The translations under genes were made by a program, and so were the position numbers. Shown here piece after piece: positions 41,510 through 52,217 of a stretch of DNA of 64,000 bases (position 1 is its first letter; every line of letters starts with the position of its first letter). A model generated the notes under the pieces. The model was given only the letters and a program-made list of their open reading frames with translations. It searched no databases and was not told the origin of the DNA. Source of the stretch: an uncultured Pelagibacteraceae bacterium (GTDB lineage Bacteria; Pseudomonadota; Alphaproteobacteria; Pelagibacterales; Pelagibacteraceae). The stretch covers positions 1 to 64,000 of the forward strand of contig CACHFP010000001.1 in the NCBI GenBank assembly GCA_902579115.1, written 5' to 3'.

Positions 41510-43285
41510 TTAATATACTCTCTCCTTAGGGGGAAAATATTGCACATCATTTGTTAAAGTTCTCGAATGAACATCTCTATATTTTATTTCCACTTTTTTT
41601 CCTTTTTGCCAAGCCAAAGTATGTTTCATAAAATTTTTGTCGTCTCTTTTCGTAAAATCTTCTCTGGCGTGAGCGCCTCTACTTTCTTTTCTATTATAAG
41701 CTGAATCCATAGTAGTAAGAGCCTGGCTAATTAAATTATTGAATTCTAAAGTTTCAACTAAATCAGTATTAAACAATAATGACTTATCTTTTACAGAGAC
41801 ATCGCTCATTCCTTCAAAAGGTTTTCGAATTTGATCCACACCCTCCTTAAGAGTTTTTTCTGTTCTAAACACTGCACACTTTGATTGCATAGTTTTTTGC
41901 ATTTTTAATCTAAGTTCTGAAGTTTTTGTAGAACCATTCGAATTTCTGATTCTGTCGAATCTATCTAGGCACTTATCTGTTTCAGAGCTCGAAACTTCTT
42001 CATGCGGACTTCCAGGCTTCACTATCTCTGCTGCCCTTTTTGCAGCTGCTCTGCCAAAAACTACTAGATCAATTAAAGAGTTTGATCCTAATCTATTAGC
42101 TCCGTGAACTGAAACACAAGCTGCTTCTCCTATAGCCATTAATCCAGGCACAGTTTTTTCTGAACCGTTCAAAGTGAGCACCTCCGCCTTATAATTTGTA
42201 GGAATTCCTCCCATATTGTAATGAACTGTTGGAACAACCGGAATAGGCTCCTTACTGACGTCAACATTTGCAAAAGTTTTTGCTGCCTCTGAAATACCTG
42301 GTAATCTCTCATCTATAACTTTTTTATCTATGTGATCTAGATGTAGGTTTATATGATCCTTATCTTTTCCTGCACCTCTACCTTCATTGATTTCCATTTC
42401 CATTGATCTGCTTACCACGTCTCTAGAAGCTAAATCTTTCGCATTAGGTGCATACCTTTCCATAAATCTTTCACCTTTACCATTTACTAAAAATCCACCT
42501 TCCCCTCTAACTCCCTCAGTTATCAAACAGCCAACTCCATAAATTCCGGTTGGATGAAATTGAACAAATTCCATATCTTGTAAAGGTAAACCTGCTCTGA
42601 GCACCATTGCGTTTCCATCTCCAGTGCATGTATGAGCTGAGGTTGCAGAGTAATAAACTTTGCCATACCCTCCAGTTGCAATAATTGTAATATGTGATTT
42701 AAATCTATGTATTGTCCCATCGGTTAAATTCCAAGCTATCACACCTTTACATTCACCATTCTTCATAATTAAATCTAATGCAAAATATTCAATAAAAAAT
42801 TCTGTTTGTTGCTTCAAAGCTTGACCATAAAGAGTATGCAAGATAGCATGGCCAGTTCTATCTGCAGCTGCACAAGTTCTTTGGGCAGTTCCATTACCAT
42901 AATTTTTAGTCATACCTCCAAAAGGTCTTTGGTAGATTTTTCCGTCATCAGTTCTGCTGAATGGAACTCCGTATCTTTCTAATTCAACTACTGCTCTTGG
43001 GGCTTCTTTACAAAGATATTCTATTGCGTCCTGATCACCAAGCCAATCGGATCCTTTAACAGTGTCATACATGTGCCATCGCCAATCATCTTCACCCATG
43101 TTTCCTAATGCAGCGGAAATACCACCTTGAGCTGCTGAAGTATGGCTTCTTGTTGGGAAGACTTTGGATATACATGCAGTTTTTAAACCTGCCTCTGATA
43201 GACCAACAGCGGCTCTTAAACCAGAACCTCCTGCTCCAAGAACAACAACATCATATTCGTGATCAATTATTTTATATGCGCTCAT
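41510..43285 (-). CDS. sdhA: succinate dehydrogenase flavoprotein subunit
   Basis: 591 residues. FAD site [10 protein letters not shown]; the covalent flavin His is H48 in [10 protein letters not shown]; the catalytic HPTG and RGEGG motifs are present, as are [11 protein letters not shown] and the C-terminal [12 protein letters not shown]. It oxidises succinate to fumarate. Start overlaps the sdhD stop (TAATG). Confidence 0.99.
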   Translation of the reverse strand: MSAYKIIDHEYDVVVLGAGGSGLRAAVGLSEAGLKTACISKVFPTRSHTSAAQGGISAALGNMGEDDWRWHMYDTVKGSDWLGDQDAIEYLCKEAPRAVVELERYGVPFSRTDDGKIYQRPFGGMTKNYGNGTAQRTCAAADRTGHAILHTLYGQALKQQTEFFIEYFALDLIMKNGECKGVIAWNLTDGTIHRFKSHITIIATGGYGKVYYSATSAHTCTGDGNAMVLRAGLPLQDMEFVQFHPTGIYGVGCLITEGVRGEGGFLVNGKGERFMERYAPNAKDLASRDVVSRSMEMEINEGRGAGKDKDHINLHLDHIDKKVIDERLPGISEAAKTFANVDVSKEPIPVVPTVHYNMGGIPTNYKAEVLTLNGSEKTVPGLMAIGEAACVSVHGANRLGSNSLIDLVVFGRAAAKRAAEIVKPGSPHEEVSSSETDKCLDRFDRIRNSNGSTKTSELRLKMQKTMQSKCAVFRTEKTLKEGVDQIRKPFEGMSDVSVKDKSLLFNTDLVETLEFNNLISQALTTMDSAYNRKESRGAHAREDFTKRDDKNFMKHTLAWQKGKKVEIKYRDVHSRTLTNDVQYFPPKERVY

Positions 43286-43611
43286 TAGTTAAGATTGTAT
43301 ATAGTTATTATTGTTAATAATGGAACCACTATAGCAAATAAATTTAAGACTTTATTTGCGACATTTTTGATTTGCTCATCATGTAAATAATCCTCAAAAA
43401 TCTCACTTATAGTCAGTGTATAAAAAAAGAATGCAATAACGACTAGTAGTGAAAATAATACTTTGGATGCTTTACTTGAAAAAAATTCAATTATTTCTAA
43501 ATAACCCTTATCGTAAATAGATACAAAACTAATTAAAAACCAAATCATAAAAGGAATAAGAATTAATGAACTTATTTTAGTAAAAATCCATTTTTTTGTA
43601 GAGTAATGCAT
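43285..43611 (-). CDS. sdhD: succinate dehydrogenase membrane anchor SdhD
   Basis: 108 residues from ATG 43611; a TTG at 43632 would overlap sdhC. Three membrane helices. The DYLHDEQ-type end matches SdhD, whose His/Asp near the end of helix 2 ([11 protein letters not shown]) helps bind heme b and quinone. It is 1 nt downstream of sdhC and upstream of sdhA, the standard order. Confidence 0.88.
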   Translation of the reverse strand: MHYSTKKWIFTKISSLILIPFMIWFLISFVSIYDKGYLEIIEFFSSKASKVLFSLLVVIAFFFYTLTISEIFEDYLHDEQIKNVANKVLNLFAIVVPLLTIITIYNLN

Positions 43612-43612
43612 T

Positions 43613-43996
43613 TTAAAAAAAATTTCTCCCAACCAAATAAAATAAAATTGTTAAAATAAAAGACCCAATCAAAGTAACAACTCCTGATATTTTTGCGACT
43701 TTTAAATCAAAGCCAAAACCAGCATCCCATACCAAGTGTCTTATCTCATTTAAAATTTGGAAACTAAAAGTCCAGCAAAGTGAAATAATTAAAAACTTTC
43801 CAAAAAAAGTATTTAGAACAATTTCAAAGGATCGATAGAAGTTTTCGCCGAAAAATAATGAAATAGCCCAAAAACAAATTACCATTAACGCAAAAAAATT
43901 TATCACACCTACTACTCTGTGCGTAATTGATAATAAAGATGATATATGCCATTTATAAATTTGAAGATGTGGACTTAATGGATTATTGTTTTGCAT
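43613..43996 (-). CDS. sdhC: succinate dehydrogenase cytochrome b556 subunit
   Basis: 127 residues from ATG 43996; an upstream frame extension to 44038 overlaps asd and was rejected. SPHLQIYKW, SITHRVVGV (about 23-31) and the heme-ligand His in the RHLVWD motif (H87) define SdhC. Three helices anchor complex II. Confidence 0.92.
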   Translation of the reverse strand: MQNNNPLSPHLQIYKWHISSLLSITHRVVGVINFFALMVICFWAISLFFGENFYRSFEIVLNTFFGKFLIISLCWTFSFQILNEIRHLVWDAGFGFDLKVAKISGVVTLIGSFILTILFYLVGRNFF

Positions 43997-44016
43997 ATTA
44001 AACTTATAAACTATAG

Positions 44017-45009
44017 TTATAATTTTTTCATTAAACACTCAGCGATTTGCACAGTATTTAACGCCGCTCCTTTTAATAAATTGTCTGAAACTACCCATAA
44101 ATTAATCGCTTTAATATTAGAATTATCTTTTCTAATTCTTGATATATAGGTTGTATAACTTCCTTCAGCTTCAAGAGGAGTTATGTATCCTCCATCACTT
44201 CGCTCATCGATAACTTTACAACCTGGAGCCTTTTTTAAAATTTTGATTATATTCTCGAAATCATAAAGATTATCAAACTCAATATTAATAGACTCTGAAT
44301 GACCAGTTCTAACAGGAACTCTAACGCAAGTTGCGGAAACATCGATTTCATTATCTAATATCTTTTTTGTTTCATTAGTCATTTTTAATTCTTCTTTAGT
44401 ATATCCATCTTGATCAAAAGAATCGATATGCGGAATTATGTTGAAAGCGATTTGTTTAGTAAAATTTACTAGGTTAATTTTTTTTCCATCTAAATAATCT
44501 CTTGATTGATCAAAAAGCTCATCCATAGGTTCTTTACCGGCACCAGAAACAGCTTGATAAGTTGAAACTATAACTCGTTTGATTTTATACTCATCATGCA
44601 ATGGCTTTAAAGGAAGAACCATTTGCATAGTAGAACAATTCGGATTTGCTATTATGTTTTTATGTTTATTAAGTGCTTCTGAATTTACTTCTGGCACAAC
44701 AAGAGGAACATCTTTTTGCATTCTAAAATAACTTGAGTTATCAATAACAATAGTTTCTTTTGCCGCTTTAGGGACCCATTCTTTAGCTACCTTACTTCCT
44801 GCGGCAAAAAAGGTAATCTGAGCTTTAGAAAAATTGTAATTTTCTAAATCTTCGATTTCAATTTCTTTATTTTTAAATTTAATCTTTTTTCCTGCACTTT
44901 TTGAAGATGCAACTAAAAAAAGATTATCTACAGCTATTTTAGATTTCTCTAAAATTTCTATTGTTTTTCTTCCAACATTTCCTGAGGCACCAATAATTGC
45001 AAAATTCAT
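44017..45009 (-). CDS. asd: aspartate-semialdehyde dehydrogenase
   Basis: 330 residues. NADP motif GASGNVGR (7-14), the acyl-enzyme C125 in NPNCSTMQM, the Gln in TYQAVSGAGK, and VRTGHSE with the catalytic His. It makes aspartate semialdehyde for lysine, threonine and methionine, linking to dapF, lysA and metX here. 11 bp after leuB. Confidence 0.97.
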   Translation of the reverse strand: MNFAIIGASGNVGRKTIEILEKSKIAVDNLFLVASSKSAGKKIKFKNKEIEIEDLENYNFSKAQITFFAAGSKVAKEWVPKAAKETIVIDNSSYFRMQKDVPLVVPEVNSEALNKHKNIIANPNCSTMQMVLPLKPLHDEYKIKRVIVSTYQAVSGAGKEPMDELFDQSRDYLDGKKINLVNFTKQIAFNIIPHIDSFDQDGYTKEELKMTNETKKILDNEIDVSATCVRVPVRTGHSESINIEFDNLYDFENIIKILKKAPGCKVIDERSDGGYITPLEAEGSYTTYISRIRKDNSNIKAINLWVVSDNLLKGAALNTVQIAECLMKKL

Positions 45010-45020
45010 AATTACTTACT

Positions 45021-46124
45021 TTATTTCAATTTTGCGATGATTGCATCACCCATCTCCGTTGTAGAAACCTCTTTCATATTTTTAGACATTATATCTTTTG
45101 TTCTTAAACCATCGTCTAAAACACTCTGAACGGCATTATCAAGTTGATCTGCTTCTTTTCCAAGATCTAAAGAATACCTTAATGCCATAGATAAACTTAA
45201 AATAGTAGCTATTGGATTAGCAATATTTTTTCCCTCAATATCTGGAGCAGAGCCATGAACTGGTTCGTATAATGATCTAATTCTTCCGTTTTTATCTTTT
45301 GCGCCTAATGATGCAGAAGGTAGAAGTCCTAGAGAACCTGTAAGCATTGCTGCCTCGTCTGATAACATATCTCCAAATAAATTGTCTGCTAAAATAACGT
45401 CAAATTGTTTTGGATATCTTAAAAGCTGCATCGCACAGTTATCAGCTAACATATGATTTAGCTCGACCTTTTTAAATTCTTTATCCTTAATCGCCTGTAC
45501 CTCTTCTCTCCATAAAATACCTGCCTCCATAACATTTGATTTTTCACAGGAGGTAACTTTATTTTTTCTTTTTTTTGCCAAATCAAATGCCACACGTGCT
45601 ATCCGATGAATTTCTGATGTAGTATATGAGTGAGTATTAATACCTTTTCTTTGGTTATTTTCGATTGGTTCAATACCACGAGGTTCACCGAAATAAATAC
45701 CACCAGTTAATTCCCTTACAATCATAATATCTAACCCTGAAACTATTTCTGGTTTAAGAGTTGAAGAGTCAACAAGTTGTTTAAAGCAAATAGCTGGTCT
45801 TAAGTTAGCGAATAACTTTAACTCTTTCCTTAGTTTTAAAAGAGCTCTCTCAGGTTTTTTTGAAAATTCCAAATTATCCCATTTAGGTCCGCCACATGCG
45901 CCTAATATTACTGCATCAGACTCCAAAGACTTATAAAAAACCTCATCAGTAATTGGAACTTTATTTGCGTCAATAGATGCACCGCCAATTAATTCTTGGC
46001 TTAAAACAAAATCTAAAGACTTTGCTTTATTCATCCATTCAAGTATTCTTCTTACTTCTGCAACCACCTCAGGGCCTATTCCATCACCAGGTAAAAGCAA
46101 AATTTTCCTAGTCTTATTAGCCAT
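45021..46124 (-). CDS. leuB: 3-isopropylmalate dehydrogenase
   Basis: 367 residues with [21 protein letters not shown], and [12 protein letters not shown] with the metal-binding Asp residues. It oxidises and decarboxylates 3-isopropylmalate in leucine synthesis. It overlaps leuD by 8 bp. Confidence 0.98.
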   Translation of the reverse strand: MANKTRKILLLPGDGIGPEVVAEVRRILEWMNKAKSLDFVLSQELIGGASIDANKVPITDEVFYKSLESDAVILGACGGPKWDNLEFSKKPERALLKLRKELKLFANLRPAICFKQLVDSSTLKPEIVSGLDIMIVRELTGGIYFGEPRGIEPIENNQRKGINTHSYTTSEIHRIARVAFDLAKKRKNKVTSCEKSNVMEAGILWREEVQAIKDKEFKKVELNHMLADNCAMQLLRYPKQFDVILADNLFGDMLSDEAAMLTGSLGLLPSASLGAKDKNGRIRSLYEPVHGSAPDIEGKNIANPIATILSLSMALRYSLDLGKEADQLDNAVQSVLDDGLRTKDIMSKNMKEVSTTEMGDAIIAKLK

Positions 46125-46725
46125 TATTTAGAACCCAAGGTTTTGTGGATTGTAGTTTTTTTTCGTAGTCGTCTATGCTGGAAATTTTTTCCATTGAAAG
46201 TGCTATATCATCTAGACCTTCCATCAAACATTTCTTTTTAAAGGGATCCAGCTTAAAATTTGCAACTTTGTTTCCATATTTTATTTCTTGCTTCTCTAAA
46301 CTAACTTCAATTTCCTCTTTCCTGTTAGAATATTCGGCTAGTTCAATAACGATTTTATCATCAATCTTAATTGGAAGAATTCCGTTTTTAAAACAATTAT
46401 TGTAAAAAATATCTGCAAAACTGGCACTTATTACACACTTTATACCAAAATCTGATAAAGCCCATGGAGCATGTTCTCTTGATGACCCGCATCCAAAATT
46501 TTTTCCTGCTAAAAGAATTTTTGATTTATCGTAAGGTTTCCTATTTAAAATGAAATCATCATTCCTTTTTCCATTTTCATCATAACGCATTTCATAAAAT
46601 AAACTTTTTCCTAAACCTGTTCTTTTGATGGTTTTTAAAAATTGCTTTGGGATAATCATATCTGTATCAATATTTTGTAGTGATAAGTATGATGGTATTG
46701 ATCTTAAATTATTAAACTTTTCCAT
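46117..46725 (-). CDS. leuD: 3-isopropylmalate dehydratase small subunit
   Basis: 202 residues of the aconitase swivel domain. It has [13 protein letters not shown] near the N-terminus, [14 protein letters not shown] in the middle, and [11 protein letters not shown]. With LeuC it isomerises isopropylmalate. It is 1 bp downstream of leuC. Confidence 0.97.
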   Translation of the reverse strand: MEKFNNLRSIPSYLSLQNIDTDMIIPKQFLKTIKRTGLGKSLFYEMRYDENGKRNDDFILNRKPYDKSKILLAGKNFGCGSSREHAPWALSDFGIKCVISASFADIFYNNCFKNGILPIKIDDKIVIELAEYSNRKEEIEVSLEKQEIKYGNKVANFKLDPFKKKCLMEGLDDIALSMEKISSIDDYEKKLQSTKPWVLNNG

Positions 46726-46726
46726 A

Positions 46727-48124
46727 TTATATTTCTCTTACGTCAGTTAAATGCCCTTTGATTGCTGCGGCAATAGCCATACCTGGACTTACTAAATGTG
46801 TTCTTCCTCCACGACCTTGTCTACCTTCAAAATTCCTATTTGATGTTGAAGCACATCTTTCTTTAGGCTTTAATTGATCTGGATTCATACCTAAGCACAT
46901 TGAACAACCAGGTTCTCTCCATTCAAAACCTGCTTCTTTGAAGATTTTGTCAATTCCCTCTTTTTCAGCTTGCTCTTTAACTAATCCAGATCCTGGAACA
47001 ACCATAGCGCTAACATTATCAGCAATTTTTTTGCCTTTTAAAAGATCTGCTGCCAATCTTAAATCCTCTATTCTTCCGTTTGTACAGCTTCCTATAAAAA
47101 TTTTGTCAATTTTTATGTCTGAAATTCTAGTGTTTGCTTTTAATCCCATATAATCAAGAGATCTTTTCATAGCCATTTTTCTATCCTCGTTCTTTTCCTT
47201 TTCTGGATCTGGCACAACACCAGTAACTGGTGATACATCTTGAGGTGAAGTACCCCAAGTAACAAGTGGTTCTATATTTTTGCCATCAATATTTACCTCT
47301 TTATCAAATTTGCAGTCTTTATCTGAATACAAAGTTTTCCAAAATTCTACAGCTTTAGTCCAATTTTCACCTTTTGGCGACATTGTCTTACCTTTTAAAT
47401 AACTAAATGTTTTTTCATCTGGTGCGATTAATCCAGCTCTTGCACCTGCCTCAATGGTCATATTACAAACAGTCATTCTCTCTTCCATACTTAAGCTTTG
47501 AATCACATCGCCAGCAAATTCAACTACGTATCCAGTTCCACCCGCAGTTCCAATTGTGCCAATAATTTTTAAGATTACATCTTTTGCAGTAACTCCTTTT
47601 GGTAAATTGCCGTTAACATTTATTCTTAAATTTTTTGATTTCTTTTGCATCAAAGTTTGTGTAGCAAGAACGTGTTCAACTTCAGATGTTCCTATTCCAA
47701 AAGCTAGTGCACCGAATGCTCCGTGTGTAGCAGTATGGCTATCGCCGCATACAATTACTGTGCCTGGCTGAGTGAAACCTTGTTCAGGTCCTATAATATG
47801 GACTATGCCTTGGCGTTTATCATTTACATCAAAAAGTTCTACTCCAAAGTCTTTACAGTTTTTTCTTAATGTTTCTACTTGAATTCTAGAGTCCTCATCA
47901 TTTATACCTTTTGACCTGTCAGTTGTAGGAACATTGTGATCAGGCACTGCAAGAGTTAATTTTGGTCTTCTGACTTTTCTTTTTTGTAATCTGAGTCCTT
48001 CAAAAGCTTGAGGACTTGTAACTTCATGGACTAAATGTCTATCGACATAAATTAATGACGTTCCATCGCTCTGTTCATGAACAAGATGGTTTTCCCATAT
48101 CTTATCGTATAGAGTTTTAGACAT
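46727..48124 (-). CDS. leuC: 3-isopropylmalate dehydratase large subunit
   Basis: 465 residues, aconitase family. The [4Fe-4S] ligands are C347 in GSCTNGR and C407/C410 in [26 protein letters not shown] is near 126-139. It is the first gene of the leuCDB-asd block and begins 6 bp after rplS. Confidence 0.98.
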   Translation of the reverse strand: MSKTLYDKIWENHLVHEQSDGTSLIYVDRHLVHEVTSPQAFEGLRLQKRKVRRPKLTLAVPDHNVPTTDRSKGINDEDSRIQVETLRKNCKDFGVELFDVNDKRQGIVHIIGPEQGFTQPGTVIVCGDSHTATHGAFGALAFGIGTSEVEHVLATQTLMQKKSKNLRINVNGNLPKGVTAKDVILKIIGTIGTAGGTGYVVEFAGDVIQSLSMEERMTVCNMTIEAGARAGLIAPDEKTFSYLKGKTMSPKGENWTKAVEFWKTLYSDKDCKFDKEVNIDGKNIEPLVTWGTSPQDVSPVTGVVPDPEKEKNEDRKMAMKRSLDYMGLKANTRISDIKIDKIFIGSCTNGRIEDLRLAADLLKGKKIADNVSAMVVPGSGLVKEQAEKEGIDKIFKEAGFEWREPGCSMCLGMNPDQLKPKERCASTSNRNFEGRQGRGGRTHLVSPGMAIAAAIKGHLTDVREI

Positions 48125-48130
48125 TTAATT

Positions 48131-48640
48131 TTATTTTTTTTCGCTAGTTGGCTTTTCGGCTTTAGCTTTGACGTTTGGAGCCTCTTTTTTAACTTCTTCT
48201 ACTTTAGTCTCTTGCGTAGCAGGTTCGATCGGTTTTACTTTTGGCTCTTCAGGCTTCACTGAAACATCAACACCAATTTTTTTTTTAATTTTTTCAGCAA
48301 TTCTTGCGGATTTTCCTTTTCTATCTCTTAAATAATAAAGTTTAGCTCTTCTGACTTTTCCCGATCTAATTACTTTAATTGAGTCTACATTAGGACTATA
48401 AAGTGCAAAAGTTCTCTCTACACCCTCACCAAACGAAATTTTTCTTACAGTAAATGAAGAATTTATATCTCTATTTTTTTTAGCAATACAAACGCCTTCA
48501 AAATATTGAATCCTTTCTCTTTTACCCTCTATAATTTTAACACCCACTTTAATTGTGTCCCCTGGAGAAAAGTCTGTAATTTTTTTATTAGCAACTATCT
48601 TTTTTATTGCTGCTTTATTTATGTCTTCAATGTTTTTCAT
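48131..48640 (-). CDS. rplS: 50S ribosomal protein L19 with long charged tail
   Basis: 169 residues. Residues 1-122 are a normal L19 ([17 protein letters not shown]-like [29 protein letters not shown]). About 47 more residues follow, rich in Pro, Glu, Lys and Val, with no known domain; usual L19 is about 115-125. It overlaps trmD by 14 bp. The extension is read in frame and ends with one clean stop. Confidence 0.95.
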   Translation of the reverse strand: MKNIEDINKAAIKKIVANKKITDFSPGDTIKVGVKIIEGKRERIQYFEGVCIAKKNRDINSSFTVRKISFGEGVERTFALYSPNVDSIKVIRSGKVRRAKLYYLRDRKGKSARIAEKIKKKIGVDVSVKPEEPKVKPIEPATQETKVEEVKKEAPNVKAKAEKPTSEKK

Positions 48641-49328
48641 TTTTTTTCTCTAAATATTTTTTCCAAAGATCGGGTCTCTGGCGACGTGTTATAGCCTCAG
48701 ATTGAGATAAACGCCACCCTTTTATTTTGGCGTGATCTCCCGAAAATAAGACCTCTGGTGGGCTTTTACCTTCCCATTCTCTTGGTTTAGTATATTGAGG
48801 ATATTCTAGAAGATAATTTTCAAAACTTTCTTCTTTGACAGAGTCTTTGTTTCCAAGTACTCCAGGTAATAATCTAATTAAAGCGTCAACTAGTACGAAA
48901 GAAGCTGGTTCACCCCCAGATAAAACGAAATCACCTAAACTATATTCTTCAATGTTTCGTGTCTCTAGGAGCCTTTGATCAACACCTTCAAAATGACCAC
49001 AAATAAGGTTTAAGTTTTTCTCTTTACTGAGTGATCTAGCAACGTTTTGATCAAATTTTTTTCCTCTTGGAGATAAGTAAATAATTTTTTCTCCTTTTTT
49101 TATATTCTTATCAAGAGCTGATGCTAATATATCAGGACGTAAAAGCATTCCACTTCCTCCTCCAAAAGGAGTATCGTCTACTGTGCCATGATTATCTTTC
49201 GAATATTCTCTAATATTTATTACTTTTAAATTCCAAATTTTATTTTCCCTTGCCTTTTTAAATATTCCAATGTCCAAAGGACCAGGAAATAAATCTGGAT
49301 ATAAAGTAAAAATTTTTACTTCTAGCAT
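48627..49328 (-). CDS. trmD: tRNA (guanine-N1)-methyltransferase TrmD
   Basis: 233 residues. SPOUT trefoil knot with GHFEGVDQR (111-119) and GDFVLSGGE (132-140), preceded by [11 protein letters not shown]. It methylates G37 of tRNAs reading CNN/GGN-type codons and prevents frameshifting. In the usual rpsP-rimM-trmD-rplS order rimM is missing here; only 17 bp separate it from rpsP. Confidence 0.97.
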   Translation of the reverse strand: MLEVKIFTLYPDLFPGPLDIGIFKKARENKIWNLKVINIREYSKDNHGTVDDTPFGGGSGMLLRPDILASALDKNIKKGEKIIYLSPRGKKFDQNVARSLSKEKNLNLICGHFEGVDQRLLETRNIEEYSLGDFVLSGGEPASFVLVDALIRLLPGVLGNKDSVKEESFENYLLEYPQYTKPREWEGKSPPEVLFSGDHAKIKGWRLSQSEAITRRQRPDLWKKYLEKKNEKH

Positions 49329-49345
49329 ATCTAATTCCCTTTTGG

Positions 49346-49870
49346 TTAAGCCTTTTTCTCTTCTTTCTTCGGCTCCTCCTTTTTAGCCTCTGCTTTAGGT
49401 TGATCTTTCTTCGGTTCTTCCTTTTTCGGCTCCTCCTTTTTAACTTCTGCTTTAGGTTGTTCCTTTTTAGGATCTTCTTTTTTTGCTTCAGCTTTTTGAT
49501 CTGGCTTTTTACCGTCAGCTGCTGGAGCATCTTTTTTAGTTTCTTCTTTTTTATCTCCCTCAGCTTTTTTTCTATCTTTTTTTGGTATTGCCTTTTGAGG
49601 ATTGTTTCCAGGTTTTGGCATCGGCATTAACTGCACCTCTCCTAGTAATCTAGAAACTCTCATCGTTGGCTGAGCTCCTTTGCTCATCCAATATTTTACT
49701 CTTTCAGCTTCTACTTTTATTCTTTCCTTTTTATCTTTCGGAAGTAATGGATTGTAAGAGCCAATTTTTTCAATAAATTTCCCATCTCTTGGGTACCTAC
49801 TGTCAGCAATTACAATTTTATAAATGGGTCTTTTTCTTACACCACCCATTGATAGTCTTATTTTTAACAT
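49346..49870 (-). CDS. rpsP: 30S ribosomal protein S16 with long Lys/Glu/Pro repeat tail
   Basis: 174 residues. Residues 1-82 are a standard S16 ([46 protein letters not shown]). The remaining ~92 residues are a low-complexity tail in which [12 protein letters not shown] units recur with AEAKKE spacers. Family length is about 80-110. The tail is encoded by imperfect direct repeats (about 49350-49530). It is 10 bp downstream of ffh. Confidence 0.95.
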   Translation of the reverse strand: MLKIRLSMGGVRKRPIYKIVIADSRYPRDGKFIEKIGSYNPLLPKDKKERIKVEAERVKYWMSKGAQPTMRVSRLLGEVQLMPMPKPGNNPQKAIPKKDRKKAEGDKKEETKKDAPAADGKKPDQKAEAKKEDPKKEQPKAEVKKEEPKKEEPKKDQPKAEAKKEEPKKEEKKA

Positions 49871-49880
49871 TTTATACCTT

Positions 49881-51233
49881 TCATTTTAGTTGATTAAGCA
49901 TTTCATCTGGGATCATCCCGGATGGAATTTTTTTTCCTTGAGACATCTTTTTCATCATATCTGACATCATTTTAAATTGTTTTAATAGTTTATTAATTTT
50001 TGAAACATCTACACCTGCTCCCATAGAAATTCTTTTACGTCTTGATCCACTAATAATTTTCGGGTTTTCCCTTTCATTTTTAGTCATCGATAAAATGATT
50101 GCTTCATTCTCTACTAACATTTTTTCATCTATATTTGCTTGATCCATTTTTGCTTTCATTTTATTCACTCCTGGCAACATAGACATAACCCCTTCCATTC
50201 CGCCCATTTTTTTCATTTGCCTTAACTGCGAAAGATATGAGTCCATTGTAAATATTCCTTTTTTTAATTCATCTTCTGTCTCTCTAATTTTTTCTTCACT
50301 CAAATCTTGTTGAGCTTTTTCTACTAAAGATACTACATCGCCCATTCCCAAGATTCTGTTAGCTAATCGGTCAGGATGAAAAAGTTCAAGATCGGTGATT
50401 TTTTCTCCAACGCCAATAAACTTGATTGGTTTACCAGTTACATGTTTCATACTTAATGCTGCACCGCCTCGAGCATCACCGTCAACTCTTGTAAGAATAA
50501 TTCCAGAAAGATTAACAGCAGTGTCAAATTCTTTTGCAACATTTACAGCAATTTGTCCTGTTAGTGAGTCGGCAACTAAAATTGTTTCAGCTGGTTTTGT
50601 AATATCTTTTATTTGCTTAATCTCAGACATCATAGGTAAATCTATCTGAGTTCTTCCTGCTGTATCAAATATAATAACATCTGAGCCATTTAGATTTGCT
50701 GCATTAAGCGCTCTTTTAGTAATGTCTATCGGTTGTTGCTTTTCAACAATAGGCAAACATTGAATTCCATTTGCTTCAGCAAGTAATTTAAGTTGTTCTT
50801 GAGCAGCTGGTCTATAAACATCTAAACTAACTACCATCACTTTTTTTTTATAATTTTTCTCTATATTTTTTGCTAATTTTGCTGCAGACGTAGTTTTACC
50901 TGAACCCTGTAATCCAACTAATAAGAAGGAAACTGGTGGAACAGCTTTAAAGTTTAGATCTTCATTTTTAGAACCTAAAATATTTAACAACTCATCATAA
51001 ACAATTTTAATTATCATCTGGCCAGCAGATGTTGATTTTATAATCTCTTTACCAATGGCTTTTGGTTTTACATTAGCTATAAATTCTTTAGTTACAGGAA
51101 GAGCTACATCAGCTTCTAGTAAAGCTAATCGTATCTCTTTTAAGCCAGAGTCAACTTGTTCCTCAGTCAATGAAGGAGCACTTTTTAGCTTAGAAAAAAT
51201 AGTTTCTAATTTATTTGTTAAATTTTCAAACAT
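49881..51233 (-). CDS. ffh: signal recognition particle protein Ffh
   Basis: 450 residues from ATG 51233 ([10 protein letters not shown]); an in-frame codon at 51260 would start inside the hairpin region and was rejected. N domain, then GLQGSGKTT (107-115), [15 protein letters not shown], and the methionine-rich M domain with [12 protein letters not shown] and the SRP RNA-binding GSRRKRI. Ffh with 4.5S RNA targets membrane proteins. It heads the ffh-rpsP-trmD-rplS unit and has a potential structured leader. Confidence 0.97.
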   Translation of the reverse strand: MFENLTNKLETIFSKLKSAPSLTEEQVDSGLKEIRLALLEADVALPVTKEFIANVKPKAIGKEIIKSTSAGQMIIKIVYDELLNILGSKNEDLNFKAVPPVSFLLVGLQGSGKTTSAAKLAKNIEKNYKKKVMVVSLDVYRPAAQEQLKLLAEANGIQCLPIVEKQQPIDITKRALNAANLNGSDVIIFDTAGRTQIDLPMMSEIKQIKDITKPAETILVADSLTGQIAVNVAKEFDTAVNLSGIILTRVDGDARGGAALSMKHVTGKPIKFIGVGEKITDLELFHPDRLANRILGMGDVVSLVEKAQQDLSEEKIRETEDELKKGIFTMDSYLSQLRQMKKMGGMEGVMSMLPGVNKMKAKMDQANIDEKMLVENEAIILSMTKNERENPKIISGSRRKRISMGAGVDVSKINKLLKQFKMMSDMMKKMSQGKKIPSGMIPDEMLNQLK

Positions 51234-51257
51234 TTTTATAACACCCAACACCAATCG

Positions 51258-51335
51258 CACTAGTGGGCGAACCTTCGCTGACTAGTGTCGACACTCTTGT
51301 TTTCAAGAGCACCGCAAAAACATAAGTATTTGCGG
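51258..51335 (-). ncRNA. candidate structured leader (three hairpins) upstream of ffh
   Basis: The 164-bp spacer between divergent ffh and dapF holds three consecutive potential hairpins. A: CACTAGT (51258-51264) with ACTAGTG (51281-51287), enclosing GCGA/TCGC. B: CTCTTG (51294-51299) with CAAGAG (51304-51309), loop of four. C: CCGCAAA (51312-51318) with TTTGCGG (51329-51335). On the minus strand this would be the ffh 5' leader; a TTGACT box lies at 51370-51375. Alternatively it is DNA operator sequence, as CACTAGTG and AGTGTCGACACT are palindromes. No SRP-RNA core motif. I recall a comparative RNA screen in this clade reporting a motif near ffh, but cannot verify identity. Confidence 0.45.
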
Positions 51336-51397
51336 AAAGTTTGAGGAAACTACAATTTGGGGTTTTAAAAGTCAATGAATAATTATACTAATCAATT

Positions 51398-52216
51398 ATG
51401 GCAACGATTAACGCATATAAAATGGATGGATTGGGTAATGATTTCATTATTATCGATAGAAGATCAAATCATATTGACTTAACCAAAGATAAAATTGTTG
51501 AGTTAGGAAAAAGAAGTAATATTGGTTTTGATCAAATAATTTTTATCGAAAAAGAGAAAGAGAATTCTTTCCCAATAACAATTTTTAATTCTGACGGTGG
51601 TGAAGTAAGTGCTTGTGGAAATGGTTCAAGATGTGTTGCCTATCTTTTGAGTAAAAATTTAAATACTAATCAAATTAAATTAAAAACAAGTAATAGAAGT
51701 CTTAATGCTAAAATTGTTGGAAATTTAATGGTAGAGCTTGAAATGGGAAAACCTTTATTTAATTTTGAAGATATTCCGTTATCAAAAACAGTAAATACTG
51801 CTGACGTCTCGCTTGATATCAAAGGCAAAAAGTTTACTAGAGGATTTTGTCTGAATGTAGGAAACCCCCACATAATTTTTTTTGTAGATGATTGTTTTAA
51901 ATACGATTTGAAAGTAATAGGACCTTTAATTGAAAATCATGAATTATTTCCCGAAAAAACAAATGTTACATTTGCTCAAATTTTAGATAAAAGAAATATT
52001 TTAGTTAATGTTTGGGAAAGAGGCGCTGGGCTTACTAAAGCATGTGGAACAGCAGCTTGCGCAACAGCTGTTGCTGGAAAAAATAATAAATTAATAGAAA
52101 ACAGAGTTGCTATTAAATTTAAAGAGGGAGTCTTAAATATAGTTTTAGATGAAAAAAATAATATATTTATGACTGGTCCAGTGTCAGAAATAAAGAATAT
52201 AAAAGTAGAAATATAA
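51398..52216 (+). CDS. dapF: diaminopimelate epimerase
   Basis: 272 residues. Two catalytic cysteines: C73 in SACGNGSRC and C216 in KACGTAAC; GNDF at 13-16. It interconverts LL- and meso-diaminopimelate for lysine and peptidoglycan. It is directly followed by ftsY after one base; the MiaB-like gene often between them is absent. Confidence 0.97.
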   Translation: MATINAYKMDGLGNDFIIIDRRSNHIDLTKDKIVELGKRSNIGFDQIIFIEKEKENSFPITIFNSDGGEVSACGNGSRCVAYLLSKNLNTNQIKLKTSNRSLNAKIVGNLMVELEMGKPLFNFEDIPLSKTVNTADVSLDIKGKKFTRGFCLNVGNPHIIFFVDDCFKYDLKVIGPLIENHELFPEKTNVTFAQILDKRNILVNVWERGAGLTKACGTAACATAVAGKNNKLIENRVAIKFKEGVLNIVLDEKNNIFMTGPVSEIKNIKVEI

Positions 52217-52217
52217 A

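Noticed and set aside
43612..43632. sdhD start at TTG 43632
   Set aside because: It is a non-ATG start overlapping sdhC; the ATG at 43611 gives the usual SdhD length.
49258..49530. 90-residue Lys/Arg-rich frame on the minus strand overlapping rpsP and trmD
   Set aside because: It is the shifted reading of the repetitive S16 tail and has no recognisable domain or start signal.
51241..51360. The ffh-upstream hairpins as the 4.5S/SRP RNA gene
   Set aside because: Neither strand shows the conserved domain IV core (GGAA-type tetraloop with the AGCAG-side internal loop), and stem A is closed by an unrelated tetraloop.
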